This document shows positions 1-15,621 of a DNA stretch of 49,193 nt, piece by piece. This stretch comes from Intrasporangium flavum. GTDB taxonomy: Bacteria; Actinomycetota; Actinomycetes; Actinomycetales; Dermatophilaceae. Within the stretch, counting starts at the first letter, position 1; each line of letters begins with the position of its first letter. The position numbers and the translations under genes are program-made. Under the pieces are notes generated by a model that searched no databases, was not told where the DNA came from, and worked only from the letters and a program-made list of their open reading frames with translations. The DNA lies in the NCBI RefSeq assembly GCF_001956915.1, contig NZ_MLJO01000031.1, positions 1-49,193 of the forward strand. The letters are read 5' to 3'.

Positions 1-172
1 GCGGCGGGGGCGCCGATCCGGGGGCGGGGGCGCCCGGGACGGGCTCGGTGCCGGGGGCGCCGCCCTGCGGGCCGGGACCACCGGGCGTCGGCGCACCGGC
101 GTCGGGCGATCCGGACGATCCGGGCGCGGGGGAGCCGAAGGCGCCCTGCTCGGGCGGGTTCTGGTCGGACAT
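1..172 (-). CDS. N-terminus of a Pro/Gly-rich protein (partial)
   Basis: This leftward reading frame starts with ATG at 172-170, eight bases after an AAGGAG ribosome site (reverse complement of 181-186), and runs off the left edge. The 57 visible residues begin MSDQNPPEQGAFGSPAPGS and are almost all Pro, Gly, Ala and Ser. Such disordered heads are common before membrane domains in actinobacterial proteins (for example DUF4190 or RDD families), but the domain that would identify the protein is outside the window. It is divergent from rpoB. Function is not assigned. Confidence 0.6.
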   Translation of the reverse strand, partial: MSDQNPPEQGAFGSPAPGSSGSPDAGAPTPGGPGPQGGAPGTEPVPGAPAPGSAPPP

Positions 173-323
173 CGTGCGATCTCCTTCTCGAGAGGGGAGG
201 GGAGGAGCCGGGGTCGTACCCGGCGCCGCCGTCCACCGCTCAGCCTAGGGACGCCGCGTCGTGTCGGACAGGTCCGACGTGCCCCGACTCGCGCTCACGA
301 CGCGCCCACGAAGCGGGTGGCTC

Positions 324-352
324 TTGACGCGCCGCCCGTTGACCGTCATATT
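324..352 (+). promoter_or_regulatory. Candidate distal rpoB promoter
   Basis: TTGACG at 324-329 and CATATT at 347-352 are separated by 17 bases, which fits a housekeeping sigma factor promoter. It would give a leader of about 290 nt. Called from consensus match only. Confidence 0.4.
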
Positions 353-468
353 CGACGCGTTCGCTTCGCGAGCTCCCGGTCCGGGAGCGTGGCAGGCAGC
401 CGCCGCGGCCGACACGGGCTCAGATCCGTGGGCAGGTCCCCGGCAGGCGTCTCCGCTCTTGACCCGGC

Positions 469-497
469 TGGACACTCCTGCCCTTTACCAGTAGGCT
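469..497 (+). promoter_or_regulatory. Candidate proximal rpoB promoter
   Basis: TGGACA at 469-474 and TAGGCT at 492-497 are separated by 17 bases. TAGGCT is a typical actinobacterial -10 (TANNNT) and TGGACA differs from TTGACA at one base. Transcription would start near 504. This is the better of the two rpoB promoter candidates. Confidence 0.55.
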
Positions 498-648
498 GGG
501 CCTTTGCGCTGCCCTTGCCCTCTCTCCGCGTGTCCAGTCAGGCTGACCACCGTGCCGTCCGGTACGAGTTCTGACCCCGGGTCCCGCGAGCGGAGCCATG
601 CGGCAACGCGGATCTGAAGATTCGAAAAGGCCCGTGGAAGGACCCTCC

Positions 649-4131
<3,483 letters not shown>

Positions 4132-4148
4132 CCAGACCCATCCGACCC

Positions 4149-4201
4149 CGGCACGGGTGCCGCCCGCCGGCCCGCGCGACGCGCGCGGTGAGCGGCACCC
4201 G
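4149..4201 (+). promoter_or_regulatory. Nested and alternative hairpins between rpoB and rpoC
   Basis: A 10-bp perfect stem pairs 4154-4163 (CGGGTGCCGC) with 4192-4201, and encloses a second perfect 7-bp stem (4172-4178 with 4182-4188, 3-nt loop). The 5' arm can also pair with CGGCAC at 4149-4154 as a compact hairpin, so the two folds exclude each other. There is no U-tract. It could tune the rpoB:rpoC ratio through attenuation or processing; that role is inference. Confidence 0.5.
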
Positions 4202-4269
4202 GGCCACCGGTCGACGAGACACCAGTCAGACCACAGAGACTTAACGAGAGTTACGAGAGAAGGAACCAC

Positions 4270-8169
<3,900 letters not shown>

Positions 8170-8207
8170 CCGGTCGCGGCCGCGCGGCCGCACCGCACGA
8201 ACACCGC

Positions 8208-8247
8208 CCGCAGGGCCGGTTCCCCACCCGGGGAGCCGGCCCTGCGG
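8208..8247 (+). terminator. Terminator of rpoBC
   Basis: An 18-bp stem (8208-8225 with 8230-8247, including one G-U pair) is capped by the loop ACCC, 38 bases after the rpoC stop. No U-tract follows, which is common for terminators in high-GC actinobacteria. Confidence 0.8.
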
Positions 8248-8410
8248 CCGTTCCGGGGCGGGTGGGGCCGAGCGGCTTCCGGAAGGCCGGCGGGAGTGGT
8301 CACCGGGCGAAAAGGGACAAAGCGGACTAGCGTGCCGGGCAGGGTGATCGGACCGGCGGTGCCGGGCTGCCGGACGCGCGCCCGACGATGCGATGCCCCT
8401 GGAGGCCGCC

Positions 8411-9994
8411 GTGATCCGTCCGCCACGAGTCCTGTCCAGCCCCCTGCGCACCCGTCCGGGGTCGCGCCCGCGCGGGGTGACAAGCCCTGACCGGCGACGG
8501 CGCACGGCGGGCCTCGTCGTCGCGGCGGTCGTCGCGGTCGTCGCCGTCGTCACCGCGACGGCCCAGGACTCCCGGGCCTCGGGCTACCAGTCGCGCGACG
8601 CCGCCCTGCGCCGCGAGGTGGGCCGGCTCATGACCGACTCGCGGGTCACCGCGTCCTCGGCGCGCGTCGGCGTCATGGTGCAGGACGCGTCGACGCGGGT
8701 GCCCGTGTACGTGCGCTACGCGAACACCCCGCTGATGCCCGCCTCGACCCAGAAGGTCTTCACCGCCGCCGCAGCCATGAACGTCCTCGGCAGCGGGTAC
8801 CGCTGGAACACCGACGTGCTCGCACCCAGGGCGCCCTCGGCGGGCGTCGTGAGCCGGGTGTACCTCAAGGGCCGCGGCGACCCCACGCTCATGGAGAAGG
8901 ACCTCACCGCCCTCGCGTCGGCGCTCCGCTCCAAGGGCGTGACGCGTGTCGCCGGCGACGTCGTCGGGGACCCCACGTACTTCGACGACCAGCGCTACAG
9001 CCCGTACTGGTCCACCGGCTACGCGTCGGACTACTACGCGGCCCAGGTGTCCGGCCTGACGCTCGCGCCCGACACCGACTACGACGCCGGCACCGTCATC
9101 GTCAACGTCACGCCGGCCACGACGGTCGGGGCCCGGCCGCGCCTCACGCTGACGCCGCCCTCGGCCGCGCGCACCGTCACCCTCGTCAACCAGGCCTCGA
9201 CCGGGGCCAAGGGGTCGGCCACGACGCTGTCGCTCTCGCGCCGCTCGGGCACGAACTTCGTCACGGTCTCCGGTCGGCTCGCGGTCGGCCGGTCGACCGC
9301 CAAGAAGTGGGTCACCGTCAACGAGCCCGCCCTGCTGGCCGCGCGGGCGTTCCGCGACCGGCTCGTCGCCGCCGGGATCCGCGTCGACGGGTCCGCCGTC
9401 AAGGGCCGCACGCCCACCGGCCAGACGCTGCTGGCGCGGCACGCGTCGATGACCCTGGGGCAGCTGCTCGTGCCGTTCCTCAAGCTGAGCAACAACTCGC
9501 ACGGCGAGGCGATCGTCAAGACGCTCGGGGCGCGCACCGGCCGGCCGGGCAGCTGGGCCGACGGCACGGCGGCCCTGCGGGCCTTCGCCGCGCGCGTCGG
9601 CATCGACGTGCGTGGCCTGCGGTTCGTCGACGGCTCCGGCCTGTCGCGGTCCAACCGGCTCACCCCGAACCAGCTGGCCGCGCTCCTGGACAAGGTGCAG
9701 CGCACGAGCTGGGCCGGCACCTTCCGGGCGGCCCTGCCCGTCGCCGGCGCCGACCCGGTGCGCTGGACCGGTGGCACCCTCGCGAGCCGGATGAAGGGCA
9801 CGTCCGCCGCGGGCAACCTCCGCGCCAAGAACGGCTCGCTCACCGGCGTCTCCACCCTCGCCGGCTACGTCACGGGCGCGGACGGGCGCCGGTACGTCTT
9901 CGTCATGATGGGCAACTACGGCGGCTCCTCGACCCGTCCGGTCGAGGACCGCCTCGGCGTCCTGCTCGCCGGGTGGCGCATGACCAACCGCTGA
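8411..9994 (+). CDS. dacB: D-alanyl-D-alanine carboxypeptidase / endopeptidase (peptidase S13, PBP4 type)
   Basis: Low-molecular-weight penicillin-binding protein that trims peptidoglycan stem peptides outside the membrane (527 aa). I start at GTG 8411, five bases after GGAGG (8401-8405); the in-frame ATG at 8393 has no ribosome site. A basic head is followed by one membrane segment at about residues 34-49, acting as signal or anchor. Active-site motifs are S112-T-Q-K115 and S360-N-N. The third motif, normally KTG, reads K473-N-G here. The long insert between the first two motifs is typical of the S13 family. A weak -10 (TAGCGT, 8328-8333) lies 77 bases upstream. It is an independent gene downstream of the rpoBC terminator. 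Confidence 0.9.
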   Translation: MIRPPRVLSSPLRTRPGSRPRGVTSPDRRRRTAGLVVAAVVAVVAVVTATAQDSRASGYQSRDAALRREVGRLMTDSRVTASSARVGVMVQDASTRVPVYVRYANTPLMPASTQKVFTAAAAMNVLGSGYRWNTDVLAPRAPSAGVVSRVYLKGRGDPTLMEKDLTALASALRSKGVTRVAGDVVGDPTYFDDQRYSPYWSTGYASDYYAAQVSGLTLAPDTDYDAGTVIVNVTPATTVGARPRLTLTPPSAARTVTLVNQASTGAKGSATTLSLSRRSGTNFVTVSGRLAVGRSTAKKWVTVNEPALLAARAFRDRLVAAGIRVDGSAVKGRTPTGQTLLARHASMTLGQLLVPFLKLSNNSHGEAIVKTLGARTGRPGSWADGTAALRAFAARVGIDVRGLRFVDGSGLSRSNRLTPNQLAALLDKVQRTSWAGTFRAALPVAGADPVRWTGGTLASRMKGTSAAGNLRAKNGSLTGVSTLAGYVTGADGRRYVFVMMGNYGGSSTRPVEDRLGVLLAGWRMTNR

Positions 9995-10066
9995 CCTCGG
10001 CGGCGTCGGCGGCCTCGGGCGCCCCGCGTCCTGCGAGGCGCCCTGCCACGGAGCCGCGCGGCTCTA

Positions 10067-10072
10067 TAGGCT
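10067..10072 (+). promoter_or_regulatory. -10 element for leaderless transcription
   Basis: TAGGCT ends seven bases before the ATG at 10080, so transcription should begin at the start codon. No ribosome site is present upstream, which supports a leaderless mRNA. Confidence 0.6.
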
Positions 10073-10079
10073 GGCCCGC

Positions 10080-10613
10080 ATGACCGAGCCCACGGCCGAC
10101 GCCCCGACCGACACCGGCAGCGAGGCCGGCACCCCCGCGCCGACGATCATCATCCTCACCGAGGAGGCGCTCAAGCCGGGCGACGTCGACAAGATCGTGG
10201 CCCTGCACGAGGACGAGGCGCCGACCTACCGCGTGCTCGTGCCGGCCGACACCGAGCGCAACCTGCTCTCGACGTTCCTCAACCACCTCAGCCTCTTCGA
10301 GATGCGCGAGGCCATCGACACGCTGCGCCCGGTCGACCGCGACGAGGCGCGGGTCGACGCCGACACCGCGCTGTCGACGACGCTCGAGGAGCTCGCGCGC
10401 CACGCGGCCACCGCGACCGGCGAGATCACCGCCGACGACCCGGTCCCGACCCTCGTCGAGGAGGTCGCGCGCCTCGGTGCCCGCGAGGTCGTCATCGTCA
10501 CCGAGCCGCACGCCGTCGAGGACACCTTCCACACCGACTGGGCCTCCCGGGCCCGCGAGGTGCTGGGCCTGCCGGTCCTGCACATGTACGCCGGGGACTG
10601 GCGCCTCGGCTGA
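10080..10613 (+). CDS. Conserved hypothetical protein, alpha/beta fold
   Basis: A 177-aa soluble protein of unknown function. After a Thr/Pro/Ala-rich head of about 20 residues, beta strands (TIIILTEEAL, YRVLVPAD) alternate with helices, and the end reads REVVIVTEPHAVEDTFHTDW followed by PVLHMYAGDWRLG. The layout resembles universal-stress or Rossmann-like folds, and I believe similar proteins occur across actinobacteria, but no nucleotide-binding motif can be named. No signal peptide or membrane segment. It stands alone between dacB and the rpsL promoter. Confidence 0.75.
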   Translation: MTEPTADAPTDTGSEAGTPAPTIIILTEEALKPGDVDKIVALHEDEAPTYRVLVPADTERNLLSTFLNHLSLFEMREAIDTLRPVDRDEARVDADTALSTTLEELARHAATATGEITADDPVPTLVEEVARLGAREVVIVTEPHAVEDTFHTDWASRAREVLGLPVLHMYAGDWRLG

Positions 10614-10674
10614 GCCCCCGTCCCGGGGCGTCCCGAGGCCGCGTGCCGACGCGCCGGAGCCGCCGCGCCGTGAG

Positions 10675-10700
10675 GGCCGTGGGTGCCGGCCGTGGGTGCC
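10675..10700 (+). repeat. Perfect 13-bp tandem repeat before the rpsL promoter
   Basis: GGCCGTGGGTGCC occurs at 10675-10687 and again at 10688-10700 with no gap. The array ends eight bases before the -35 of the rpsL promoter, a position suited to an activator or upstream element. Confidence 0.7.
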
Positions 10701-10708
10701 CGACCGAT

Positions 10709-10737
10709 TTGGTCGCCGTGCCGCCCGCCGGTACGCT
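10709..10737 (+). promoter_or_regulatory. rpsL (str operon) promoter
   Basis: TTGGTC at 10709-10714 and TACGCT at 10732-10737 are separated by 17 bases. Transcription should start near 10744, leaving a leader of about 270 nt. The -35 lies in the same GATTTG context as the rpsJ promoter. Confidence 0.65.
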
Positions 10738-11014
10738 TGAACACTGTGTCTGAGGCATGCCCTCAGTCATGCGCGATGACGGCCCTCGTGCCCTGTCCAC
10801 CGCCTCCGGCGGCACGACATCACCGGGGTCCAGAGCACACCTCCCGCCGGGCAACCCGCGGAGGCCGACCAGGTCGGTCCCGTGGGAAGTGCAGGGGGGA
10901 GAACCGGCACGGACAGCCCCGGGACACACCCGACCTCGGGGGTCGAAGGGCCGAACAGCCAAGGAGCCGCCCACCAGGGCGACTGACAACAAGCAACGTT
11001 ACGGAGTCACCAGG
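10738..11014 (+). promoter_or_regulatory. rpsL 5' leader with structured elements
   Basis: This is the untranslated leader of the str operon; no gene is seen in it. A perfect 6-bp hairpin lies at 10865-10877. At 10923-10945 there is a 23-nt element that matches the rpsJ leader (21351-21373) at 22 positions and contains the CGACC/GGTCG stem; both copies are followed within about 25 nt by CCAAGG. The long shared leader suggests autogenous or coordinated r-protein control, which is inference. Confidence 0.55.
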
Positions 11015-11389
11015 TTGCCTACCATCAACCAGCTGGTCCGCAAGGGCCGCCAGGACAAGGCCTCCAAGGCCAAGACCCCGGCGCTCAAGGGCTCGCCCCA
11101 GCGTCGTGGTGTGTGCACGCGTGTGTACACGACCACCCCCAAGAAGCCGAACTCCGCCCTCCGCAAGGTCGCCCGCGTGCGCCTGTCGAGCGGCATCGAG
11201 GTCACGGCCTACATCCCCGGCGTCGGCCACAACCTGCAGGAGCACTCGATCGTGCTCGTGCGTGGCGGTCGTGTGAAGGACCTCCCCGGCGTCCGCTACA
11301 AGATCATCCGCGGCACGCTCGACACGCAGGGCGTGAAGAACCGCAAGCAGGCTCGTAGCCGCTACGGCGCGAAGAAGGAGAAGAGCTGA
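11015..11389 (+). CDS. rpsL: Ribosomal protein S12
   Basis: Decoding-centre protein of the 30S subunit (124 aa, the normal actinobacterial length). The start is TTG at 11015, giving [19 protein letters not shown] lies nine bases upstream. Lys43 (11141-11143) and Lys88 (11276-11278), where streptomycin-resistance changes usually fall, are both Lys, so wild-type streptomycin sensitivity is predicted. The stop overlaps the rpsG start by one base (TGATG). Confidence 0.98.
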   Translation: MPTINQLVRKGRQDKASKAKTPALKGSPQRRGVCTRVYTTTPKKPNSALRKVARVRLSSGIEVTAYIPGVGHNLQEHSIVLVRGGRVKDLPGVRYKIIRGTLDTQGVKNRKQARSRYGAKKEKS

Positions 11390-11859
11390 TGCCTCGCAAG
11401 GGACCCGCTCCGAAGCGCCCGCTCGTCGTCGACCCCGTCTACGGCAGCCCGCTGGTCACCCAGCTCGTCAACAAGATCCTCCTCGACGGCAAGAAGTCGA
11501 TCGCGGAGACGATCGTCTACGGCGCCCTCGAGGGCGTCCGCGCCAAGACGGGCACCGACCCGGTCGCGACGCTCAAGCGCGCGCTCGACAACGTCAAGCC
11601 GGCCATGGAGGTCAAGTCCCGCCGCGTCGGCGGTGCGACCTACCAGGTGCCGATCGAGGTCAAGCCGGGCCGCAGCACCACGCTCGCCCTGCGCTGGCTC
11701 GTCGGCTACTCGCGTCAGCGTCGTGAGAAGACGATGACCGAGCGCCTCATGAACGAGATCCTCGACGCCTCCAACGGCCTCGGCGCCGCGGTCAAGCGTC
11801 GCGAGGACACCCACAAGATGGCCGAGTCGAACAAGGCCTTCGCGCACTACCGCTGGTGA
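11389..11859 (+). CDS. rpsG: Ribosomal protein S7
   Basis: Primary 16S rRNA-binding protein that organises the 30S head (156 aa, normal length). It begins [20 protein letters not shown] and ends in KAFAHYRW. The start codon shares one base with the rpsL stop, so translation is probably coupled. It is followed by a 203-base gap with two hairpins before fusA. Confidence 0.98.
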   Translation: MPRKGPAPKRPLVVDPVYGSPLVTQLVNKILLDGKKSIAETIVYGALEGVRAKTGTDPVATLKRALDNVKPAMEVKSRRVGGATYQVPIEVKPGRSTTLALRWLVGYSRQRREKTMTERLMNEILDASNGLGAAVKRREDTHKMAESNKAFAHYRW

Positions 11860-11870
11860 CCCACTCCCGT

Positions 11871-11916
11871 GCCGGGTGGCGCGGCCCCGCCCTCGCGGGT
11901 CGACGCGCCACCCGGC
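11871..11916 (+). terminator. Hairpin after rpsG (partial terminator or attenuator)
   Basis: A perfect 13-bp stem pairs 11871-11883 with 11904-11916, and its loop holds a further 5-bp stem (11886-11890 with 11895-11899). It starts 12 bases after the rpsG stop. Since fusA follows on the same strand it may reduce rather than stop read-through. Confidence 0.55.
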
Positions 11917-11977
11917 CGGGAACACCGGCTCCCGCCACCCGCGTTGGTACGGGTGCCCCCACCGGGCAACGTCCGCA

Positions 11978-11998
11978 GCACCTCGGCACCCGAGGTGC
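11978..11998 (+). promoter_or_regulatory. Compact hairpin in the fusA leader
   Basis: GCACCTCGG at 11978-11986 pairs perfectly with 11990-11998 around a 3-nt loop, 64 bases before the fusA start. It could be a second attenuator or a protein-binding site. Confidence 0.4.
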
Positions 11999-12062
11999 GT
12001 GGGCACGAGACGGATGCGGGAAAACCGCAGACTCACTACACGAATGAGACGAGACAACTGAC

Positions 12063-14180
12063 GTGGCACTTGACGTCCTGACGGACCTGAACAAGGTCCG
12101 CAACATCGGCATCATGGCGCACATCGACGCTGGCAAGACCACGGTGACGGAGCGCATCCTCTTCTACACCGGTGTCAACCACAAGATCGGTGAGACGCAC
12201 GACGGTGCGTCGACGACCGACTGGATGGAGCAGGAGAAGGAGCGCGGCATCACGATCACGTCTGCCGCCGTGACCTCCTTCTGGGAGGGCACCCAGATCA
12301 ACATCATCGACACGCCCGGCCACGTCGACTTCACGGTCGAGGTCGAGCGGTCCCTGCGCGTCCTCGACGGCGCGGTCGCCGTCTTCGACGGCAAGGAGGG
12401 TGTCGAGCCCCAGTCCGAGACGGTGTGGCGTCAGGCCGACAAGTACGACGTGCCGCGCATCTGCTTCGTCAACAAGATGGACAAGCTGGGCGCCGACTTC
12501 TACTTCACGGTGCAGACGATCAAGGACCGCCTCGGTGCGGAGCCCCTCGTCATGCAGCTGCCGATCGGTGCGGAGAACGACTTCCTCGGCGTCGTCGACC
12601 TCATCTACAAGCGCGCCCTGGTCTGGCCGGGCGACGCCAAGGGTGACGTCACGATGGGCGCGAAGTACGAGATCCAGGACATCCCGGCCGACATGCTCGA
12701 CAAGGTCGACGAGTACCGCCAGGCGCTCGTCGAGCGCGTCGCCGAGTCCGACGACGACCTCATGGAGAAGTACCTCAGCGGCGAGGAGCTGACGCCGGAG
12801 GAGATCAAGGCGGGCATCCGCAAGCTGACGGTCAACTCCGAGCTCTACCCGGTGTTCTGTGGCTCCGCCTTCAAGAACCGTGGTGTGCAGCCGATGCTCG
12901 ACGCCGTCGTCGACTACCTCCCGTCCCCGCTCGACGTGCCGGCCATGATCGGCCACAAGCCGGGCGACGAGAGCGTCGAGCTGACGCGTGAGCCGAGCAA
13001 GGACGCCCCGTTCTCGGCGCTCGCCTTCAAGGTCGCCGCGCACCCGTTCTTCGGCACGCTCACCTTCATCCGCGTGTACTCCGGCCGCATCGCCGCCGGC
13101 TCGCAGGTCATCAACACGACCAAGGGCCGCAAGGAGCGCATCGGCAAGCTCTTCCAGATGCACGCCAACAAGGAGAACCCGGTCGAGGAGGCCCTCGCCG
13201 GCCACATCTACGCGGCCATCGGCCTCAAGGACACGACGACCGGCGACACCCTGTCGGACCCGAACGAGCAGATCGTCCTCGAGTCGATGACGTTCCCGGA
13301 CCCGGTCATCCAGGTCGCCATCGAGCCCAAGACCAAGGGTGACCAGGAGAAGCTCTCCACGGCCATCCAGAAGCTCTCGGCCGAGGACCCGACCTTCCAG
13401 GTCCACCTCGACGAGGACACCGGCCAGACGATCATCGCCGGCATGGGCGAGCTGCACCTCGACATCCTCGTCGACCGCATGAAGCGCGAGTTCAAGGTCG
13501 AGGCCAACGTCGGCAAGCCGCAGGTGGCCTACCGCGAGACGATCCGTCGCTCGGTCGAGAAGTACGACTACACGCACAAGAAGCAGACCGGTGGTTCCGG
13601 CCAGTTCGCGAAGGTCCAGGTGTCCTTCGAGCCGCTGGGCGAGACCGAGGACGGCTCGATGTACGAGTTCGTCAACGCCGTCACCGGTGGTCGCGTGCCG
13701 CGTGAGTACATCCCGTCGGTCGACGCCGGCATCCAGGACGCCATGCAGTACGGCGTGCTCGCCGGGTACCCGCTCGTGGGCATCAAGGCGACCCTGAACG
13801 ACGGCGCGTACCACGACGTCGACTCCTCGGAGATGGCGTTCAAGATCGCCGGCTCGATGGTCCTCAAGGAGGCCATCCGCAAGGCCGACCCGGTCCTGCT
13901 CGAGCCGATGATGGCCGTCGAGGTCCGTACGCCCGAGGACTACATGGGCGACGTCATCGGTGACATCAACTCCCGTCGTGGCCAGATCCAGGGCATGGAG
14001 GACATCAGCGGCGCCAAGGTCGTCAAGGGCCTGGTCCCGCTGTCCGAGATGTTCGGCTACGTCGGTGACCTGCGGTCCAAGACGCAGGGTCGCGCGAGCT
14101 TCTCCATGGAGTTCGACTCCTACGCAGAGGTCCCCAAGGCCGTTGCCGAGGAGATCATCAAGAAGACCCGCGGCGAGTGA
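12063..14180 (+). CDS. fusA: Elongation factor G
   Basis: Translocation GTPase (705 aa, typical length). GTG start at 12063; its ribosome site is weak (GAGACGAGACAA). The P-loop AHIDAGKT is at residues 19-26, and the G-domain motifs DTPGHVDF and NKMDKLGAD follow. Domain II and the C-terminal EF2-like domains (ending in the [17 protein letters not shown] tail) are complete. It lies third in the str cluster, separated from rpsG by two hairpins and from tuf by 107 bases. Confidence 0.98.
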   Translation: MALDVLTDLNKVRNIGIMAHIDAGKTTVTERILFYTGVNHKIGETHDGASTTDWMEQEKERGITITSAAVTSFWEGTQINIIDTPGHVDFTVEVERSLRVLDGAVAVFDGKEGVEPQSETVWRQADKYDVPRICFVNKMDKLGADFYFTVQTIKDRLGAEPLVMQLPIGAENDFLGVVDLIYKRALVWPGDAKGDVTMGAKYEIQDIPADMLDKVDEYRQALVERVAESDDDLMEKYLSGEELTPEEIKAGIRKLTVNSELYPVFCGSAFKNRGVQPMLDAVVDYLPSPLDVPAMIGHKPGDESVELTREPSKDAPFSALAFKVAAHPFFGTLTFIRVYSGRIAAGSQVINTTKGRKERIGKLFQMHANKENPVEEALAGHIYAAIGLKDTTTGDTLSDPNEQIVLESMTFPDPVIQVAIEPKTKGDQEKLSTAIQKLSAEDPTFQVHLDEDTGQTIIAGMGELHLDILVDRMKREFKVEANVGKPQVAYRETIRRSVEKYDYTHKKQTGGSGQFAKVQVSFEPLGETEDGSMYEFVNAVTGGRVPREYIPSVDAGIQDAMQYGVLAGYPLVGIKATLNDGAYHDVDSSEMAFKIAGSMVLKEAIRKADPVLLEPMMAVEVRTPEDYMGDVIGDINSRRGQIQGMEDISGAKVVKGLVPLSEMFGYVGDLRSKTQGRASFSMEFDSYAEVPKAVAEEIIKKTRGE

Positions 14181-14287
14181 CGACGGGTCATCCCGGTAGT
14201 CTCTTTCTTCGGAAATCCCAACCCATCGCGCCACGTCCTGCCCTGGTCGTACGGCGTAACACTAGAAAGTCCTGAGGAGGACACACA

Positions 14288-15484
14288 GTGGCGAAGGCAA
14301 AGTTCGAGCGGACCAAGCCGCACGTCAACATCGGCACCATTGGTCACATCGACCACGGCAAGACGACGCTGACGGCTGCGATCTCCAAGGTCCTGCACGA
14401 CAAGTACCCCGACCTCAACCCGCAGTTCGCGTTCGAGGACATCGACAAGGCTCCTGAGGAGCGTCAGCGCGGTATCACGATCTCGATCGCGCACATCGAG
14501 TACCAGACCGAGGGTCGTCACTACGCCCACGTCGACTGCCCGGGCCACGCCGACTACGTGAAGAACATGATCACGGGTGCGGCTCAGATGGACGGCGCGA
14601 TCCTCGTGGTCGCGGCGACCGACGGCCCGATGCCGCAGACGAAGGAGCACGTCCTCCTGGCCCGCCAGGTCGGCGTCCCCTACATCGTCGTGGCGCTCAA
14701 CAAGGCCGACATGGTCGACGACGAGGAGATCATGGAGCTCGTCGAGATGGAGGTGCGTGAGCTCCTCTCGCAGTACGAGTTCCCGGGTGACGACCTGCCG
14801 GTCGTCCAGGTCTCGGCGCTCAAGGCCCTCGAGGGCGACGAGAAGTGGGGCCAGTCGGTCCTCGACCTCATGGACGCCGTGGACAACTACATCCCGGAGC
14901 CCGAGCGCGACATCGACAAGCCGTTCCTCATGCCCGTCGAGGACGTCTTCACGATCACCGGTCGTGGCACCGTCGTCACCGGTCGTATCGAGCGCGGTGT
15001 CCTCAAGGTCAACGAGGAGGTCGAGATCGTCGGCATCCACACCGGCCCGCCGGCCAAGACGACCGTCACCGGTGTCGAGATGTTCCGCAAGCTCCTCGAC
15101 GAGGGTCGCGCGGGCGAGAACGTCGGCCTCCTGCTCCGTGGCACGAAGCGCGAGGACGTCGAGCGTGGCCAGGTCGTCGTGAAGCCGGGTTCGATCACCC
15201 CGCACACCGACTTCGAGGCTCAGGTCTACATCCTGTCCAAGGACGAGGGCGGCCGTCACACGCCGTTCTACGACAACTACCGTCCGCAGTTCTACTTCCG
15301 TACCACGGACGTGACGGGTGTCGTGCACCTGCCCGAGGGCACCGAGATGGTCATGCCCGGCGACAACACCGAGATGACGGTCGAGCTCATCCAGCCGATC
15401 GCCATGGAGGACGGCCTCAAGTTCGCCATCCGTGAGGGTGGCCGCACGGTCGGCGCCGGTCGCGTCACCAAGATCATCAAGTGA
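14288..15484 (+). CDS. tuf: Elongation factor Tu
   Basis: GTPase that delivers aminoacyl-tRNA to the ribosome (398 aa). GTG start at 14288 with a strong site (TGAGGAGGACACACA). The P-loop GHIDHGKT is at residues 19-26, with DCPGHADY and NKADMVDD downstream, followed by the two beta-barrel domains. The region near [13 protein letters not shown] is unaltered, so no elfamycin-resistance change is evident. It is the last gene of the str cluster and is closed by a terminator at 15512-15541. I see no clear separate promoter in the 107 bases upstream. Confidence 0.98.
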   Translation: MAKAKFERTKPHVNIGTIGHIDHGKTTLTAAISKVLHDKYPDLNPQFAFEDIDKAPEERQRGITISIAHIEYQTEGRHYAHVDCPGHADYVKNMITGAAQMDGAILVVAATDGPMPQTKEHVLLARQVGVPYIVVALNKADMVDDEEIMELVEMEVRELLSQYEFPGDDLPVVQVSALKALEGDEKWGQSVLDLMDAVDNYIPEPERDIDKPFLMPVEDVFTITGRGTVVTGRIERGVLKVNEEVEIVGIHTGPPAKTTVTGVEMFRKLLDEGRAGENVGLLLRGTKREDVERGQVVVKPGSITPHTDFEAQVYILSKDEGGRHTPFYDNYRPQFYFRTTDVTGVVHLPEGTEMVMPGDNTEMTVELIQPIAMEDGLKFAIREGGRTVGAGRVTKIIK

Positions 15485-15511
15485 TCTGACGCTGCACCAG
15501 CTACACCGGTT

Positions 15512-15541
15512 GGGCCCGTTCCGCTTCGGCGGGGCGGGCCC
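15512..15541 (+). terminator. Terminator of the str cluster
   Basis: A 13-bp stem (15512-15524 with 15529-15541, two G-U pairs) is closed by a UUCG tetraloop, 27 bases after the tuf stop. The UUCG cap makes it very stable. Confidence 0.85.
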
Positions 15542-15621
15542 TTCCGCGTACCCGGCGCCGACGCCTCGGCGGGGTCGAGGTGGTCCGTCGCGTCAGTGCG
15601 CGACAGGTCACCTCGGGCGGG

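Larger units (their letters stand above)
173..648 (+). other. rpoB upstream region and 5' leader
   Basis: This 476-base stretch separates the divergent Pro/Gly-rich gene from rpoB. I see no convincing gene in it; the short open frames lack ribosome sites or recognisable sequence. It contains two candidate promoters pointing to rpoB (324-352 and 469-497), so the rpoB leader would be about 145 nt from the nearer one. The promoter of the leftward gene must also lie here but I could not place it. Confidence 0.6.

Noticed and set aside
598..648. ATG at 598 as the rpoB start
   Set aside because: No ribosome site, and the added 17 residues are unlike other RpoB starts; TTG 649 has GGAAGGA at a good distance.
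11141..11278. Possible streptomycin-resistance change in rpsL
   Set aside because: Lys43 and Lys88 are both present.
12036..14234. Long minus-strand open frame opposite fusA
   Set aside because: Composition is that of an antisense shadow of a highly biased gene; fusA on the plus strand explains the region.
14181..14287. Separate promoter for tuf
   Set aside because: TAGTCT at 14198-14203 has no acceptable -35 at 16-19 bases, and nothing better was found, so none is claimed.
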